DNA of 51,098 nt from Vacuolonema iberomarrocanum LEGE 07170 (GTDB taxonomy: Bacteria; Cyanobacteriota; Cyanobacteriia; Elainellales; Elainellaceae). The stretch is taken from contig JADEXA010000053.1 of assembly GCA_015207365.1 (NCBI GenBank), positions 1 to 51,098 on the forward strand, given 5' to 3'. Positions 38,390-47,353 of the stretch are shown piece after piece; position 1 is the stretch's first letter; the number at the start of each line of letters is the position of its first letter. The notes beneath the pieces are model-generated. The model did no database searches. It was not told the DNA's origin and worked only from the letters and a program-made list of their open reading frames with translations. The position numbers were made by a program, and so were the translations under genes.

Positions 38390-39133
38390 ATGATAGAGCG
38401 GTTACAGGTCTGGTTGTACCATCTGGCGCAATTTGCTGATGGTTTGGTGGCAAATCAGTTGGCGCATCTGACGCCCGTGAGTGTTGGCATCATATTCCTG
38501 GCAGGGCTGCTCACCAGCCTGACGCCCTGCATGTTGTCGATGCTACCGATCACCGTCGGCTACATCGGTGGCTATGAAACAAAAGGACGTGCCTGGGCAG
38601 CGGTGCAGTCCACCTGGTTTGCCCTCGGGTTAGCCACGACTCTGGCCATTTTGGGCATTCTGGCGGCGATCGCCGGACAAATCTACGGACAGGTCGGGAT
38701 CGGTTTGCCCATCGTTGTCAGTGTGCTAGCCATTCTGATGGGCTTGAATTTGCTAGAAGCGCTGCCCCTGCAATTTCCCTCCTTCACTGGAACTGAATGG
38801 ATTTCGGACGAGATGCCCAGTGCTGTGCGCTCCTATCTGCTAGGGTTGACCTTTGGGCTGGTGGCATCTCCTTGTAGTACCCCGGTGCTAGCAACCCTGC
38901 TGGCCTGGGTTTCGACAACCCAAAATCCGCTGCTGGGCGGAAGTTTGCTGTTGGCCTACACCGCTGGTTATGTCGCTCCGTTAATTTTGGCGGGCACCTT
39001 CACTGCCTCCCTGAAGAAGTTGCTGGAATTGCGGCGCTGGTCGGGCTGGATCACTCCGGCAAGTGGCGCACTCCTTGTTGGCTTTGGGGTCTTTTCACTC
39101 GTCCTGCGTCTCCTCCCCTCCGGACGGTTTTGA
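38390..39133 (+). CDS. ccdA: Cytochrome c biogenesis protein CcdA
   Basis: 247-residue inner/thylakoid membrane protein with six hydrophobic segments that passes reducing equivalents from stromal/cytosolic thioredoxin to the lumen for c-type cytochrome assembly. The two redox cysteines are in LTSLTPCMLSMLPITVGYIGG (Cys47) and LVASPCSTPVLATLLAW (Cys162), each in the conserved membrane proline-cysteine context. This CcdA form lacks the periplasmic domains of DsbD. Its usual partner ccs1 is not adjacent; sppA follows after 70 bp. ATG at 38390. Confidence 0.93.
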   Translation: MIERLQVWLYHLAQFADGLVANQLAHLTPVSVGIIFLAGLLTSLTPCMLSMLPITVGYIGGYETKGRAWAAVQSTWFALGLATTLAILGILAAIAGQIYGQVGIGLPIVVSVLAILMGLNLLEALPLQFPSFTGTEWISDEMPSAVRSYLLGLTFGLVASPCSTPVLATLLAWVSTTQNPLLGGSLLLAYTAGYVAPLILAGTFTASLKKLLELRRWSGWITPASGALLVGFGVFSLVLRLLPSGRF

Positions 39134-39202
39134 TGGGTGAGCGTTCAGCATAAAGACTTTTCAGCGGAATTTTTCAGCATACGTTAAGGAGAACAACCAA
39201 GT

Positions 39203-40999
39203 ATGGGCGCGTTCATTCGGCAAGTCCTGGCAACCGTGGTCGGTCTCATCTTGTTTATCACGCTGGGGTTGGGTGGGCTGATCATGCTGGTGGTGCTGGC
39301 ATCGCTCACGGCAACGGAGCCCGATTCGGATATTGAACGGGGCACGGTGCTGACGCTGGATCTGGCGGAAGGCATTAGTGATGCCAATATCGAGGAACCC
39401 GTCGTTGTCGTGGGAGACTTTTTGGGCGGCGCACCCCCCGCGCGATCGATCGCCCTGCGCGTTGCGATCGATGCCCTCAACGCCGCTGCTGAGGACAATC
39501 GCATCGAAGCGCTTTATATCAAAGGATCTCTGCTAGAAGGGGTGGGCGCTGGCTATTCTACGTTGCGAGAATTGCGGGCAGCTTTAGATGCCTTCCAGGA
39601 ATCGGGGAAACCCATTTATGCTCACAGCCCTAATTGGAGCGAGCGCGATCTGTATTTGGTGTCGGGAGCCGACCAGGTGATGCTCGACCCAACGGGATTG
39701 GTGGAGATGGATGGATTGCTCGCGGAGACCCCCTTCTTTGCCGGAGCATTGGAACAATTGGGCATTGGTATCCAGGTGATCCGAGCTGGGAGCTACAAAT
39801 CGGGTGGGGAATCCTTCGTGCGCCAAGAACGCAGCCCAGAAGACCGGGAGCAAACGGAAGCGCTCATCGTGGATCTGTGGGATGAAGTGGTCACAGTGGT
39901 TGCAACAGGACGAGACCTGGAACCGTCGGCCATTCAGACGATCGCCGATCAACAGGGCTTTTTGGGCGCAGTGGCAGCAGCAGACGCGGGGCTGATTGAC
40001 CGTCAAGCCTTTGAAGACGAAGTGCTGACCGAGCTGCAATCTCTCACAGGGGCAGACGATCTGGACGACTTGAACCAACTCAGCCTGACGGCCTATGCCA
40101 ATGCCACATTGACGGCGGGGAGCTTTTTCCCAACGCCGGAGGTCGCGCTGGTCTACCTGGATGGCAATATTGTGAGCACGGCCACCAGCGCTGCCCAAAT
40201 TGGGAGCGATCGCACCGTCCAACTACTGCGCGACCTGCGGGAAGATGACAACGTGGCGGCTGTTGTCTTACGGATCAACAGCGGTGGCGGCAGTGCTTCT
40301 GCCTCAGAACGCATCACCCGTGAGGTTACGCTGCTGCAAGCTACCAAGCCAACAATTGCCACCATGGGCAACATTGCCGCGTCTGGCGGTTACCAAATTG
40401 CCGCCCCTGCCGACCTGATCTTTGCTTCCCCCAACACCATCACAGGATCGATTGGTGCATTTGGGGTGATTCCCAATATTGAAGAACTGGCGAACGACAA
40501 CGGCATTACCTGGGATCGGGTGCAGACAGCTGACTATGCGGGACTGAATACCCTATCGCGACCCAAGACGCCGGAGGAGTTGGCTCGGCTGCAAGAGCTG
40601 GTTGACCAGGCTTATGACTCATTTCTGTCCATTGTGGCGGAGGGGCGATCGATTTCCCGTGAAGACCTCCAGGAGATTGCAGAAGGTCGCGTGTGGTCGG
40701 GCGTCGATGCCCAGGAGGTTGGGTTGGTGGATGAGCTGGGAGGACTGGAAGCTGCGATCGCCGCTGCGGTTGAGCAGGCAGAGCTAGGCGAAAACTGGCA
40801 GTTAGTGGAATATCCTGAGATTCCTACCTTCCCAGAAATTTTGGCAACGCTGTCGAGTCAGCAATCGCCCCTAGTGGATGTGCCGCCACCGCTGAGAACC
40901 CTGGCGGACTGGGTCGAACAGGAGTGGGAAACGCTGCAGGCTATGGATGACCCCCACCATGTCTACACCCGGATTTTGTTTAATCCTAAGATTGACTAG
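39203..40999 (+). CDS. sppA: Signal peptide peptidase SppA, 67K type
   Basis: 598-residue membrane-anchored serine protease with two tandem S49 domains. An N-terminal transmembrane anchor spans about residues 8-32. The catalytic dyad is Lys199 (RAGSYKSGGESF) in the first domain and Ser394 (NIAASGGYQIA) in the second; VLRINSGGGSASASERITREV and FASPNTITGSIGAFGVIPN are further family marks. It degrades cleaved signal peptides, and the cyanobacterial enzyme has been linked to light acclimation of phycobilisomes. TTAAGGAG precedes the ATG at 39203. Confidence 0.95.
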   Translation: MGAFIRQVLATVVGLILFITLGLGGLIMLVVLASLTATEPDSDIERGTVLTLDLAEGISDANIEEPVVVVGDFLGGAPPARSIALRVAIDALNAAAEDNRIEALYIKGSLLEGVGAGYSTLRELRAALDAFQESGKPIYAHSPNWSERDLYLVSGADQVMLDPTGLVEMDGLLAETPFFAGALEQLGIGIQVIRAGSYKSGGESFVRQERSPEDREQTEALIVDLWDEVVTVVATGRDLEPSAIQTIADQQGFLGAVAAADAGLIDRQAFEDEVLTELQSLTGADDLDDLNQLSLTAYANATLTAGSFFPTPEVALVYLDGNIVSTATSAAQIGSDRTVQLLRDLREDDNVAAVVLRINSGGGSASASERITREVTLLQATKPTIATMGNIAASGGYQIAAPADLIFASPNTITGSIGAFGVIPNIEELANDNGITWDRVQTADYAGLNTLSRPKTPEELARLQELVDQAYDSFLSIVAEGRSISREDLQEIAEGRVWSGVDAQEVGLVDELGGLEAAIAAAVEQAELGENWQLVEYPEIPTFPEILATLSSQQSPLVDVPPPLRTLADWVEQEWETLQAMDDPHHVYTRILFNPKID

Positions 41000-41147
41000 A
41001 TTTGTCTCAAATCAGGTCGAAAAAAGCGGGATTTGATGGAAATTGGCTCTCTCCTTCGCGCGGGGCGTTTTGCTTGCGTCTTGCTAGCCTCTAGACTATA
41101 GAAGATTAAAGAAGACAGCGACCCTCTTCGGATAAGGTTAGTGAGAC

Positions 41148-42545
41148 TTGACGTTCATTGAAGACGATTCTTTAGCATCGGCAACGATCTCGCGGCGGGA
41201 ACTACAAGACCTGGTGCGAGAACAATTGCAAACCCTGCTGGAACAAAGCAATTTGCAGGGAGCAAAGGCACTGCTCGTTCCGGTGCAGCCAGTCGATATT
41301 GCTGAAGCGATCGAAGAACTGCCGAGTACGATGCAGGCGATCGCCTTCCGTCTGCTGTCAAAAGATGAGGCGATCGAGGTCTACGAACATCTGGATTCTT
41401 CTATCCAACAAACCCTGATCGAAGATTTTCGGCGGCAGGAAGTGCGCGACATTGTGGGGCAAATGTCGCCCGATGACCGGGCGCGCCTGTTCGATGAGTT
41501 GCCAGCCAAGGTGGTGACCCGCATGCTGGCTCAACTCAACCGCGAAGAACGGCAGGCCACGGCCCTGTTGCTAGGCTACCAGCCTGACACAGCGGGGCGG
41601 ATCATGACCCCGGAGTTCATCGCTCTCAAAGAGACTTGGACCGCTGCCCGCACCCTCGAAGAAATTCGCAAGCTCGCCCACATGAGCGAGACGATTTACT
41701 ACCTCTATGTGACCAATCGCTCGCGGCAACTCACTGGGGTGGTATCGTTGCGTTCCCTCGTCGTCGCCCAACCCGACCAGCTCATCAGCGACATCATGGC
41801 GCGCGACATCGTTTCCGTTCAAACTGGAACAGACCAGGAAGAAGTCGCCAGCCTGACTCAGCGCTATGACCTGTTGGCGCTTCCGGTCGTGGACTACGAA
41901 CACCGCCTGGTGGGAATTGTGACGGTCGACGACATCCTCGACATCTTGCAAGCAGAAACCACCGAAGACATTTATCAACTGGGCGGGGTGCAAACCGGCG
42001 ACGATAGCTACTTCCAGACCAACCTGCTGACGGTGGCGCGGCGACGGGTTGTGTGGTTATTTGTGCTGCTCATCACCAATACCGGAACCAGTGCTGTCAT
42101 TAGTAGCCAAGAAGATATTTTGCAGGAAGTGGTTGCCCTGGCCGCGTTTATTCCCTTGCTCATTGGCACCGGAGGAAACGTGGGAGCCCAATCCTCAACG
42201 GTGGTCATTCGCGGCTTGAATACCGATGAGATTCGCATTCGTGAAGGGCTACGGGTGATTCGGCGCGAGGCGATCGCCGGAGCGTTTCTGGGACTGATGC
42301 TAGGGGTTGTTGTTACCGTCTGGGCTTTTGTGTTGCAGGGCAGTGTGGTGGTTGCAGGAGCGGTGGGCGCCAGTCTGGTCGCGATCTCTGTGTTGGCCTC
42401 TGTTGCCGGATCGTCTCTTCCCTTTCTATTTATGGCCATTGGCTTCGACCCAGCGCTGATGTCGGCTCCCTTTATCACCACCTTTGTTGATGTACTGGGG
42501 GTGTTAATTTACCTCAACCTCGCGCGCTTGATTTTGCACCTCTAG
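41148..42545 (+). CDS. mgtE: Magnesium transporter MgtE
   Basis: 465-residue Mg2+ channel. The N-terminal superhelical domain (about 1-145, with FDELPAKVVTRMLAQLNREERQ), two CBS domains (about 150-270; TVDDILDILQAE marks the second) and five transmembrane helices (about 290-465) are all present. FIPLLIGTGGNVGAQSSTVVIRGL is the family pore signature and SLPFLFMAIGFDPALMSAPFITTFVDVLGV the last two helices. The start is a TTG at 41148 with AAGG about 10 nt upstream; no ATG or GTG is in frame nearby. CBS domains close the channel when cytosolic Mg2+ is high. No leader sensor is apparent. Confidence 0.93.
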   Translation: MTFIEDDSLASATISRRELQDLVREQLQTLLEQSNLQGAKALLVPVQPVDIAEAIEELPSTMQAIAFRLLSKDEAIEVYEHLDSSIQQTLIEDFRRQEVRDIVGQMSPDDRARLFDELPAKVVTRMLAQLNREERQATALLLGYQPDTAGRIMTPEFIALKETWTAARTLEEIRKLAHMSETIYYLYVTNRSRQLTGVVSLRSLVVAQPDQLISDIMARDIVSVQTGTDQEEVASLTQRYDLLALPVVDYEHRLVGIVTVDDILDILQAETTEDIYQLGGVQTGDDSYFQTNLLTVARRRVVWLFVLLITNTGTSAVISSQEDILQEVVALAAFIPLLIGTGGNVGAQSSTVVIRGLNTDEIRIREGLRVIRREAIAGAFLGLMLGVVVTVWAFVLQGSVVVAGAVGASLVAISVLASVAGSSLPFLFMAIGFDPALMSAPFITTFVDVLGVLIYLNLARLILHL

Positions 42546-42641
42546 CCCCAAGTGCTGCCCTTCTAGGCAAAACTCGCTACAATTCAAACCCAAAGCTTCT
42601 ATTTCGTCGTCATCAAATAGGGATTGATCGGGTCTGTGGCT

Positions 42642-42944
42642 ATGTTGACTGCAATTCTGATCTTGGGAGTGGGGCTCACGCCTTCGCTGGTTTCGCTATG
42701 GTGCTTACGGCAATCGCGGGCAGAAAGTCAGGCCCGCCTTCAGCAATCCCTGAACTCGGTACAATACCGCACGGTACCGCGTCCCCCCCGCCCCGCCGAT
42801 CAGCACTATGTAGAGGGCTTAGGGTTGGTGATTGGCAATATCCTCTGTCAACATAATGCGCGATCGCCCCACCTCCGTTGTGCCGTCAATCCGATGGGCC
42901 CCTGCGAAGACTGTCGCCACTTCGAGGAAAAGCCCCTGACCTGA
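42642..42944 (+). CDS. DUF6464 family small protein
   Basis: 100-residue protein with one N-terminal hydrophobic segment (about 2-22) followed by a polar region and a conserved C-terminal HYVEGLGLVIGNILCQHNARSPHLRCAVNPMGPCEDCRHFE, with four Cys in a CxnC...CxxC layout that may bind a metal or form disulfides. The family is cyanobacterial and uncharacterised. The start is uncertain: a TTG at 42624 and the ATG at 42642 are possible; the ATG is chosen as it begins directly with the hydrophobic segment. Situated between mgtE and glsA. Confidence 0.75.
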   Translation: MLTAILILGVGLTPSLVSLWCLRQSRAESQARLQQSLNSVQYRTVPRPPRPADQHYVEGLGLVIGNILCQHNARSPHLRCAVNPMGPCEDCRHFEEKPLT

Positions 42945-43066
42945 ATGATGGGTGCATCATATGTTTGATCTGCGGCTCGTAAAGACACAAACCAACATCA
43001 TCCCCTAGGGTTTTGGCCCAAAGACAGACTAAAATCCCAGAGGACGGCTCACCCCAGCGCAAATCT

Positions 43067-44116
43067 ATGACCAATCCCGATGATTTTCTTTCTGGTGAAG
43101 ATCCGCAGATGGCGCGATCGGTGTCAGAGTTGCAAGCGTTTCTCGCCGATGTACATCAACGCCATGCCTGTTTACGAGAGGGAGCCGTCGCGACCTATAT
43201 CCCTGAACTGGCGAAGGCCAATCCAGACTGGTTTGGCATTTGCATTGCTACCACCGACGGGCGGGTGTTCGAGATCGGGGATACCCAGCCCAACTTTACC
43301 GTTCAATCTATCTCCAAGGTGTTTGTGCATGGGCTGGCGTTGGAAGACCACGGACGGGACGTGCTGCTAAGCCGGGTTGGGGTGGAGCCAACGGGGGATG
43401 CCTTCAACGCTATTGTGCTGGATGAAGCCTCGAAGCGCCCCTACAACCCAATGGTCAATGCTGGGGCGATCGCCACCACCAGCCTAATTAAAGGGGCAGA
43501 CCCAACGGAACGGCTCAATCGGTTGCTTGCCATGTTTCGCAACTACATGGGGCATGAGGTCGTCATCGATGTGGCCAGCTACATATCCGAGCGGGCTACA
43601 GGCGATCGCAACCGGGCGATGGCCTACCTGATGCGCCACTTCGGCATGCTTCAGAGCGAGGTGGAAGAATCCCTCGACCTATACTTTCAGCAATGTGCTG
43701 TGATGGTGAATTGCCGCGACCTGGCTGTGATGGCGGCGACGCTGGCCAATCGGGGGATCAATCCGATGACGGGCGATCGCGCTGTCCATGCCCGCTATAT
43801 TCGCGACATTCTCAGCGTTATGTCGAGTTGCGGCATGTACAACTTTGCCGGGGAGTGGGGCTACAAGGTTGGTCTTCCGGCGAAAAGTGGCGTCTGCGGT
43901 GGCATCATTGCTGTCGTGCCCGACCAGATTGGGATTGCCGTTTTCTCCCCACCGCTGGATGAGCGGGGCAATAGCGTTCGTGGGGTCAAAGTCTTTGAAA
44001 CCATCTCCCAAGCGTTTGGCTTGCATCTGTTCGATTCATCTCGGGGATGCAATCACTTTTTGGAGAATTTAATGCAGGCGGAGAAGTCGGGGACATCTGG
44101 GGTGGAACGCGGATGA
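43067..44116 (+). CDS. glsA: Glutaminase A
   Basis: 349-residue serine-dependent glutaminase, L-glutamine to L-glutamate plus ammonia, beta-lactamase-like fold. The catalytic SxxK is in TVQSISKVF (Ser81, Lys84). Other marks: GRVFEIGDTQPNFT, PYNPMVNAGAIATT, YFQQCAVMVNCRDLAVMAATLANRGINP, and MSSCGMYNFAGEWGYKVGLPAKSGVCGGI, which contains the conserved Tyr/Lys and SGVxGG. The ATG at 43067 is preferred to an in-frame TTG at 43013, which would add 18 residues of spacer-like sequence. Single gene; short ATCTGCG-type repeats follow its stop. Confidence 0.95.
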   Translation: MTNPDDFLSGEDPQMARSVSELQAFLADVHQRHACLREGAVATYIPELAKANPDWFGICIATTDGRVFEIGDTQPNFTVQSISKVFVHGLALEDHGRDVLLSRVGVEPTGDAFNAIVLDEASKRPYNPMVNAGAIATTSLIKGADPTERLNRLLAMFRNYMGHEVVIDVASYISERATGDRNRAMAYLMRHFGMLQSEVEESLDLYFQQCAVMVNCRDLAVMAATLANRGINPMTGDRAVHARYIRDILSVMSSCGMYNFAGEWGYKVGLPAKSGVCGGIIAVVPDQIGIAVFSPPLDERGNSVRGVKVFETISQAFGLHLFDSSRGCNHFLENLMQAEKSGTSGVERG

Positions 44117-44289
44117 GCGCAGATGGACGCAGATGGCTGAGGAGAGATGGCGAAACAGGCGAGAATGGGTGTTTGTGAATCTGCGATCAGCGGTGGGAGC
44201 GATCGCACGCACCCCTTTATCGTCCTGGGTGGGAGCAAATCGTTTTACGATAGATAGGTTTGATAACCACGCGTTTGGGGATGATCTCG

Positions 44290-44697
44290 ATGGGTTTTGC
44301 GGAACAGCTAACGCTGATGGCAGAAGATGAGCTGACGGAATACAGCACAGAGGCTCGCAAGATCGAGAAGCTGCGGCGCAAGTTTGGCTTAGCGGTTCCC
44401 TATCCGCAACAAAAGGATGTGCGCGACCAAATCGCCGCTGAAATGCCAAAAAATTTCATCGCCACACTGGTGGAAGAAAATCGCCAAACCGTTGCTTTGC
44501 CATTTTGGGGCATCGGTGGCTTGGGCTTACTGTTTGGCATCTCAGGGCAACAACCCCTCGATTTCATTGCCACAGCCATTGGCTTTTATCTCGCCATTCG
44601 AATTCAGCGCTGGGGCTGGAAACTGGAAGCAAAACGATTAGTGATTAAAACATTGGATGCGATCGCCAAAGATATTGAAGCAGAACGGCAGAAGTAA
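44290..44697 (+). CDS. Unrecognised small membrane protein
   Basis: 135 residues: an N-terminal charged helical part (MGFAEQLTLMAEDELTEYSTE, then KIEKLRRKFGLAVPYPQQKDV), one to two hydrophobic segments (about 69-82 and 85-101: LPFWGIGGLGLLFGI, LDFIATAIGFYLAI), and a charged helical tail. No catalytic motif and no family I recognise. Start chosen at the ATG at 44290 with GGGGA 9 nt upstream; an ATG at 44281 and a TTG at 44260 are also in frame. It is 26 bp before sfsA on the same strand, so they may be cotranscribed. Confidence 0.65.
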   Translation: MGFAEQLTLMAEDELTEYSTEARKIEKLRRKFGLAVPYPQQKDVRDQIAAEMPKNFIATLVEENRQTVALPFWGIGGLGLLFGISGQQPLDFIATAIGFYLAIRIQRWGWKLEAKRLVIKTLDAIAKDIEAERQK

Positions 44698-44723
44698 ACG
44701 GTAAATGGTCTTATAGCGTTTCC

Positions 44724-45455
44724 ATGACAGATTTCTTCTACCCCTTTCCGCCCCTTTTCCCTGGTGTGCTTCTTAAGCGTTACAAGCGCTTTCTTGCTGA
44801 TATTGAATTGGATAGTGGCGAGGTGATTACGGCGCACTGTCCTAATACGGGGCCGATGACGGGTGTAAATTTGCCGGGGAATCGGGTGTTGGTGTCGAAG
44901 AGCGACAATCCCAAGCGATCGCTCGCCTATACCTGGGAGCTGATCGAAGCCCACGATACGCGCCCGACTTGGGTGGGCACCAACACCGCGCTTCCTAATC
45001 GGGTTATCAAAGCTGCCCTTACAGCCCATGTGATTCCGGAACTGGGGGATTACACCAAAATCCGCAGCGAAGTGAAGTATGGGGTAGAGAAGAAAAGCCG
45101 CATCGACTTTTTGCTGGAATCAACGCAAGACGGTGCTCCCGTCGAGGTCTATGTGGAGGTGAAAAATACCACTTGGGTTAAGGAAACACTGGCGTTGTTT
45201 CCCGATACTGTGACGACTCGAGGGCAGAAGCATCTGCAAGAACTGATCGCTCTGCGACCCGCTGCACGCGCCGTCATGCTCTACTACATTAACCGGGATG
45301 ATTGCACCGAGTTTGCGCCAGGGGATGAGGCAGACGCGACCTATGGAGAACTGTTTCGAGCCGCGATCGCCCAGGGAATCGAAATTCTGCCCTGCCGCTT
45401 CCAAAACACCCCAGAAGGTGTGAAATACCTGGGGTTGGCCAAGCTGAAGCTGTGA
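44724..45455 (+). CDS. sfsA: Sugar fermentation stimulation protein SfsA (DNA/RNA nuclease fold)
   Basis: 243 residues, the usual SfsA length. The PGVLLKRYKRFLADIELDSGEVITAHCPNTGPMTGV start is the OB-fold part; the second half has the PD-(D/E)XK-like core SRIDFLLES followed by VEVYVEVKNTTWV, with the conserved D and ExK. PDTVTTRGQKHLQEL is family-specific. SfsA was named for a maltose-fermentation phenotype in E. coli; the biochemical role is not settled. ATG at 44724. Confidence 0.94.
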   Translation: MTDFFYPFPPLFPGVLLKRYKRFLADIELDSGEVITAHCPNTGPMTGVNLPGNRVLVSKSDNPKRSLAYTWELIEAHDTRPTWVGTNTALPNRVIKAALTAHVIPELGDYTKIRSEVKYGVEKKSRIDFLLESTQDGAPVEVYVEVKNTTWVKETLALFPDTVTTRGQKHLQELIALRPAARAVMLYYINRDDCTEFAPGDEADATYGELFRAAIAQGIEILPCRFQNTPEGVKYLGLAKLKL

Positions 45456-45541
45456 TCCCGCTGCTTCTGCGTCCTGCGATACCATAGCAAGCGGATGCGA
45501 TCGATTAGCATCTGTGCCGAACTAAAGAGAGAACGCGCATC

Positions 45542-45763
45542 ATGGAACCAGCACAAGTAAATTGCGCAGAAATGTGCAAAAACGGCTGCATTTTGGGCGA
45601 TCGCTGCCCAAACCTGGAATATCGCGACCAGGCATCAAAATTTATTTCCGAGACACCGCTCGACCAAATGTTGGATATGGCCGAAGAAGCCCTGCGTCGC
45701 AAAGCAAACGAAGGGCCGAAATGGGTCTTTCCCGAAGATGGCATTCAGCCCGGCGACAAATAA
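45542..45763 (+). CDS. Small Cys-rich conserved protein
   Basis: 73 residues. Four cysteines near the N-terminus (NCAEMCKNGCILGDRCPNLEY) in a CxxxCxxxC...C arrangement suggest a metal site. The rest is a helix-rich tail (LDQMLDMAEEALRRKANEGP) ending in KWVFPEDGIQPGD. I have the impression of similar short proteins in other cyanobacteria but no name. GAGAGAA about 9 nt upstream supports the ATG at 45542. It is convergent with gltA, with only 15 bp between the stops. Confidence 0.75.
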   Translation: MEPAQVNCAEMCKNGCILGDRCPNLEYRDQASKFISETPLDQMLDMAEEALRRKANEGPKWVFPEDGIQPGDK

Positions 45764-45778
45764 GTACAGAGCTAGGTC

Positions 45779-46963
45779 TTAGGGAACCATGGCTTCCACG
45801 GCACTTTGAGCCGAGGTCGGCATCATCCGCTTCTCGATAGGAATGTAGGGATGGTCATGCAGCCCTGTATAAATTTGTGTGGGGCGAAAGATCCGGTTTT
45901 CTTCGAGCTGTTCTTTCCAGTGCGCTAGCCAGCCAGCCACTCGGGCGATCGCAAACATCGGCGTATACAGGTCTGTTGGAATGCGCAGCTTGCGGTAGAC
46001 AAGCCCCGAATAAAAGTCGACGTTGGGGTAAATGCCCCTATGACCCAGCTTTTCTGCAACTACCTTTTCAAGTTCGATGGCAATGTCGTAGTAAATATCC
46101 TGCCCAAATTTTTCGAATAGTTTCTCAGCGAGCGCTTGCAGAATGGTTGCGCGGGGATCTTTCACCTTATAGACCCGATGCCCAAAGCCCATAATCCGAG
46201 CCTTTCGTTCAATACACTTTTCGACAAACGGGCGAACATTTTCGACCGAGCCGATCTCTTCTAACATGACGATCACTTCTTCGCTGGCCCCACCATGCAG
46301 TGGCCCCGCTAGTGTGCCGACCGCCGAGGCAATGACGGCGTAGGGATCGGTCAGGGTCGAGGCCGTTACCATCGCAGAGAAGGTCGACGCGTTGATCGTA
46401 TGCTCCGCATGGAGAATCAAGCATACATCAAAGATCTTTGCGGCCAGCTCATCTGGCTCTCGCTCGGTCAGCATGTAGAGGAAGTTGGCCGAATAGTCGA
46501 GGTCGTCGCGGGGCTGAATCGGGTCATTTCCCTTGCGCATCAGTTGGAAGGCGGCCACCATCGTGGGAATTTTGGCCAGCAACCGCACCACCGCCGCTCG
46601 GATATAGGCTGGATCATCCAGGGCACGGCGGGAGTAGAACAACCCCAACGCCGCTGCACAGGCTTGCAGGGAATCCATCGGATGGCCGCTTTCCGGGAAA
46701 CACTTCATCATGTCTCGAATCCGATATTTTAAGCGGCGATGGTAGCGAATTTCATATTCAAACGAATCAAGCTCTCCCTGGGTGGGCAATTCACCCCAAA
46801 TCAGCAAATAGGCCGTTTCTAGGAAGCTGCTATATTTCGCTAGATTGTCGATACGGATGCCCTGATATTCCAGAATACCGCGCTGCCCATCCACATAACT
46901 AATGCTCGATTGGGTCGCCGGAACGCCTTCTAAACCAGGTCGATATTCATACGCAACCGTCAT
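45779..46963 (-). CDS. gltA: Citrate synthase
   Basis: 394-residue enzyme condensing oxaloacetate and acetyl-CoA, entry to the cyanobacterial (branched) TCA cycle. Active-site regions are intact: LILHAEHTINASTFSAM, AGPLHGGASEEV (His that binds acetyl-CoA), GFGHRVYKVKDPRA and YPNVDFYSGLVYRKL (catalytic Asp). Type I dimeric short form, without the type II N-terminal extension of proteobacteria. Starts MTVAYEYRPGLEGVPATQSS at 46963. A 390-bp upstream region separates it from nblS and should hold its promoter. Confidence 0.96.
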   Translation of the reverse strand: MTVAYEYRPGLEGVPATQSSISYVDGQRGILEYQGIRIDNLAKYSSFLETAYLLIWGELPTQGELDSFEYEIRYHRRLKYRIRDMMKCFPESGHPMDSLQACAAALGLFYSRRALDDPAYIRAAVVRLLAKIPTMVAAFQLMRKGNDPIQPRDDLDYSANFLYMLTEREPDELAAKIFDVCLILHAEHTINASTFSAMVTASTLTDPYAVIASAVGTLAGPLHGGASEEVIVMLEEIGSVENVRPFVEKCIERKARIMGFGHRVYKVKDPRATILQALAEKLFEKFGQDIYYDIAIELEKVVAEKLGHRGIYPNVDFYSGLVYRKLRIPTDLYTPMFAIARVAGWLAHWKEQLEENRIFRPTQIYTGLHDHPYIPIEKRMMPTSAQSAVEAMVP

Positions 46964-47353
46964 AATGTCACCGCCAAACTCGGATTACAGACTCAAGTGC
47001 AGGGTAGAACGTCCGAGATGCATCTTGCCGCGCCGCTCTTGGAGCATCGTCCCTTCTTCATCTCGGAAAGATTCTGGCATCAGAGTGCATGGAGAAGACG
47101 AGCCGTCTCATGAACAGATAGATATCCAACTCTGATAGGGTGCAGCTCTGGGGAGAAGGATGGCCAGACAGAACAGCCCCAGCCAGCCAGATTACTGCTC
47201 GATTATTCTACGCCTGTCCGCAGTTCTAAAAAGATAGCATGAGCACCATCAGGGCATTTCACCCAAGTTTCTGGTTAAGACCCAGCCTTTTGTACTAATT
47301 CGCGAAGAACCCGCTACAGATAGTTTTTGGTTTTTGCCGCTTGGGGATGCGGA
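46964..47353. other. gltA upstream region / nblS 3' region
   Basis: 390 bp between two reverse-strand genes, no gene. It holds the gltA promoter and the nblS transcript end; I see no strong terminator hairpin after nblS and cannot identify promoter boxes with confidence. Confidence 0.4.

Noticed and set aside
42945..43066. Possible glutamine riboswitch upstream of glsA
   Set aside because: Only a 6-bp hairpin (ATGATG/CATCAT) is present; the conserved core of known glutamine aptamers is not seen.
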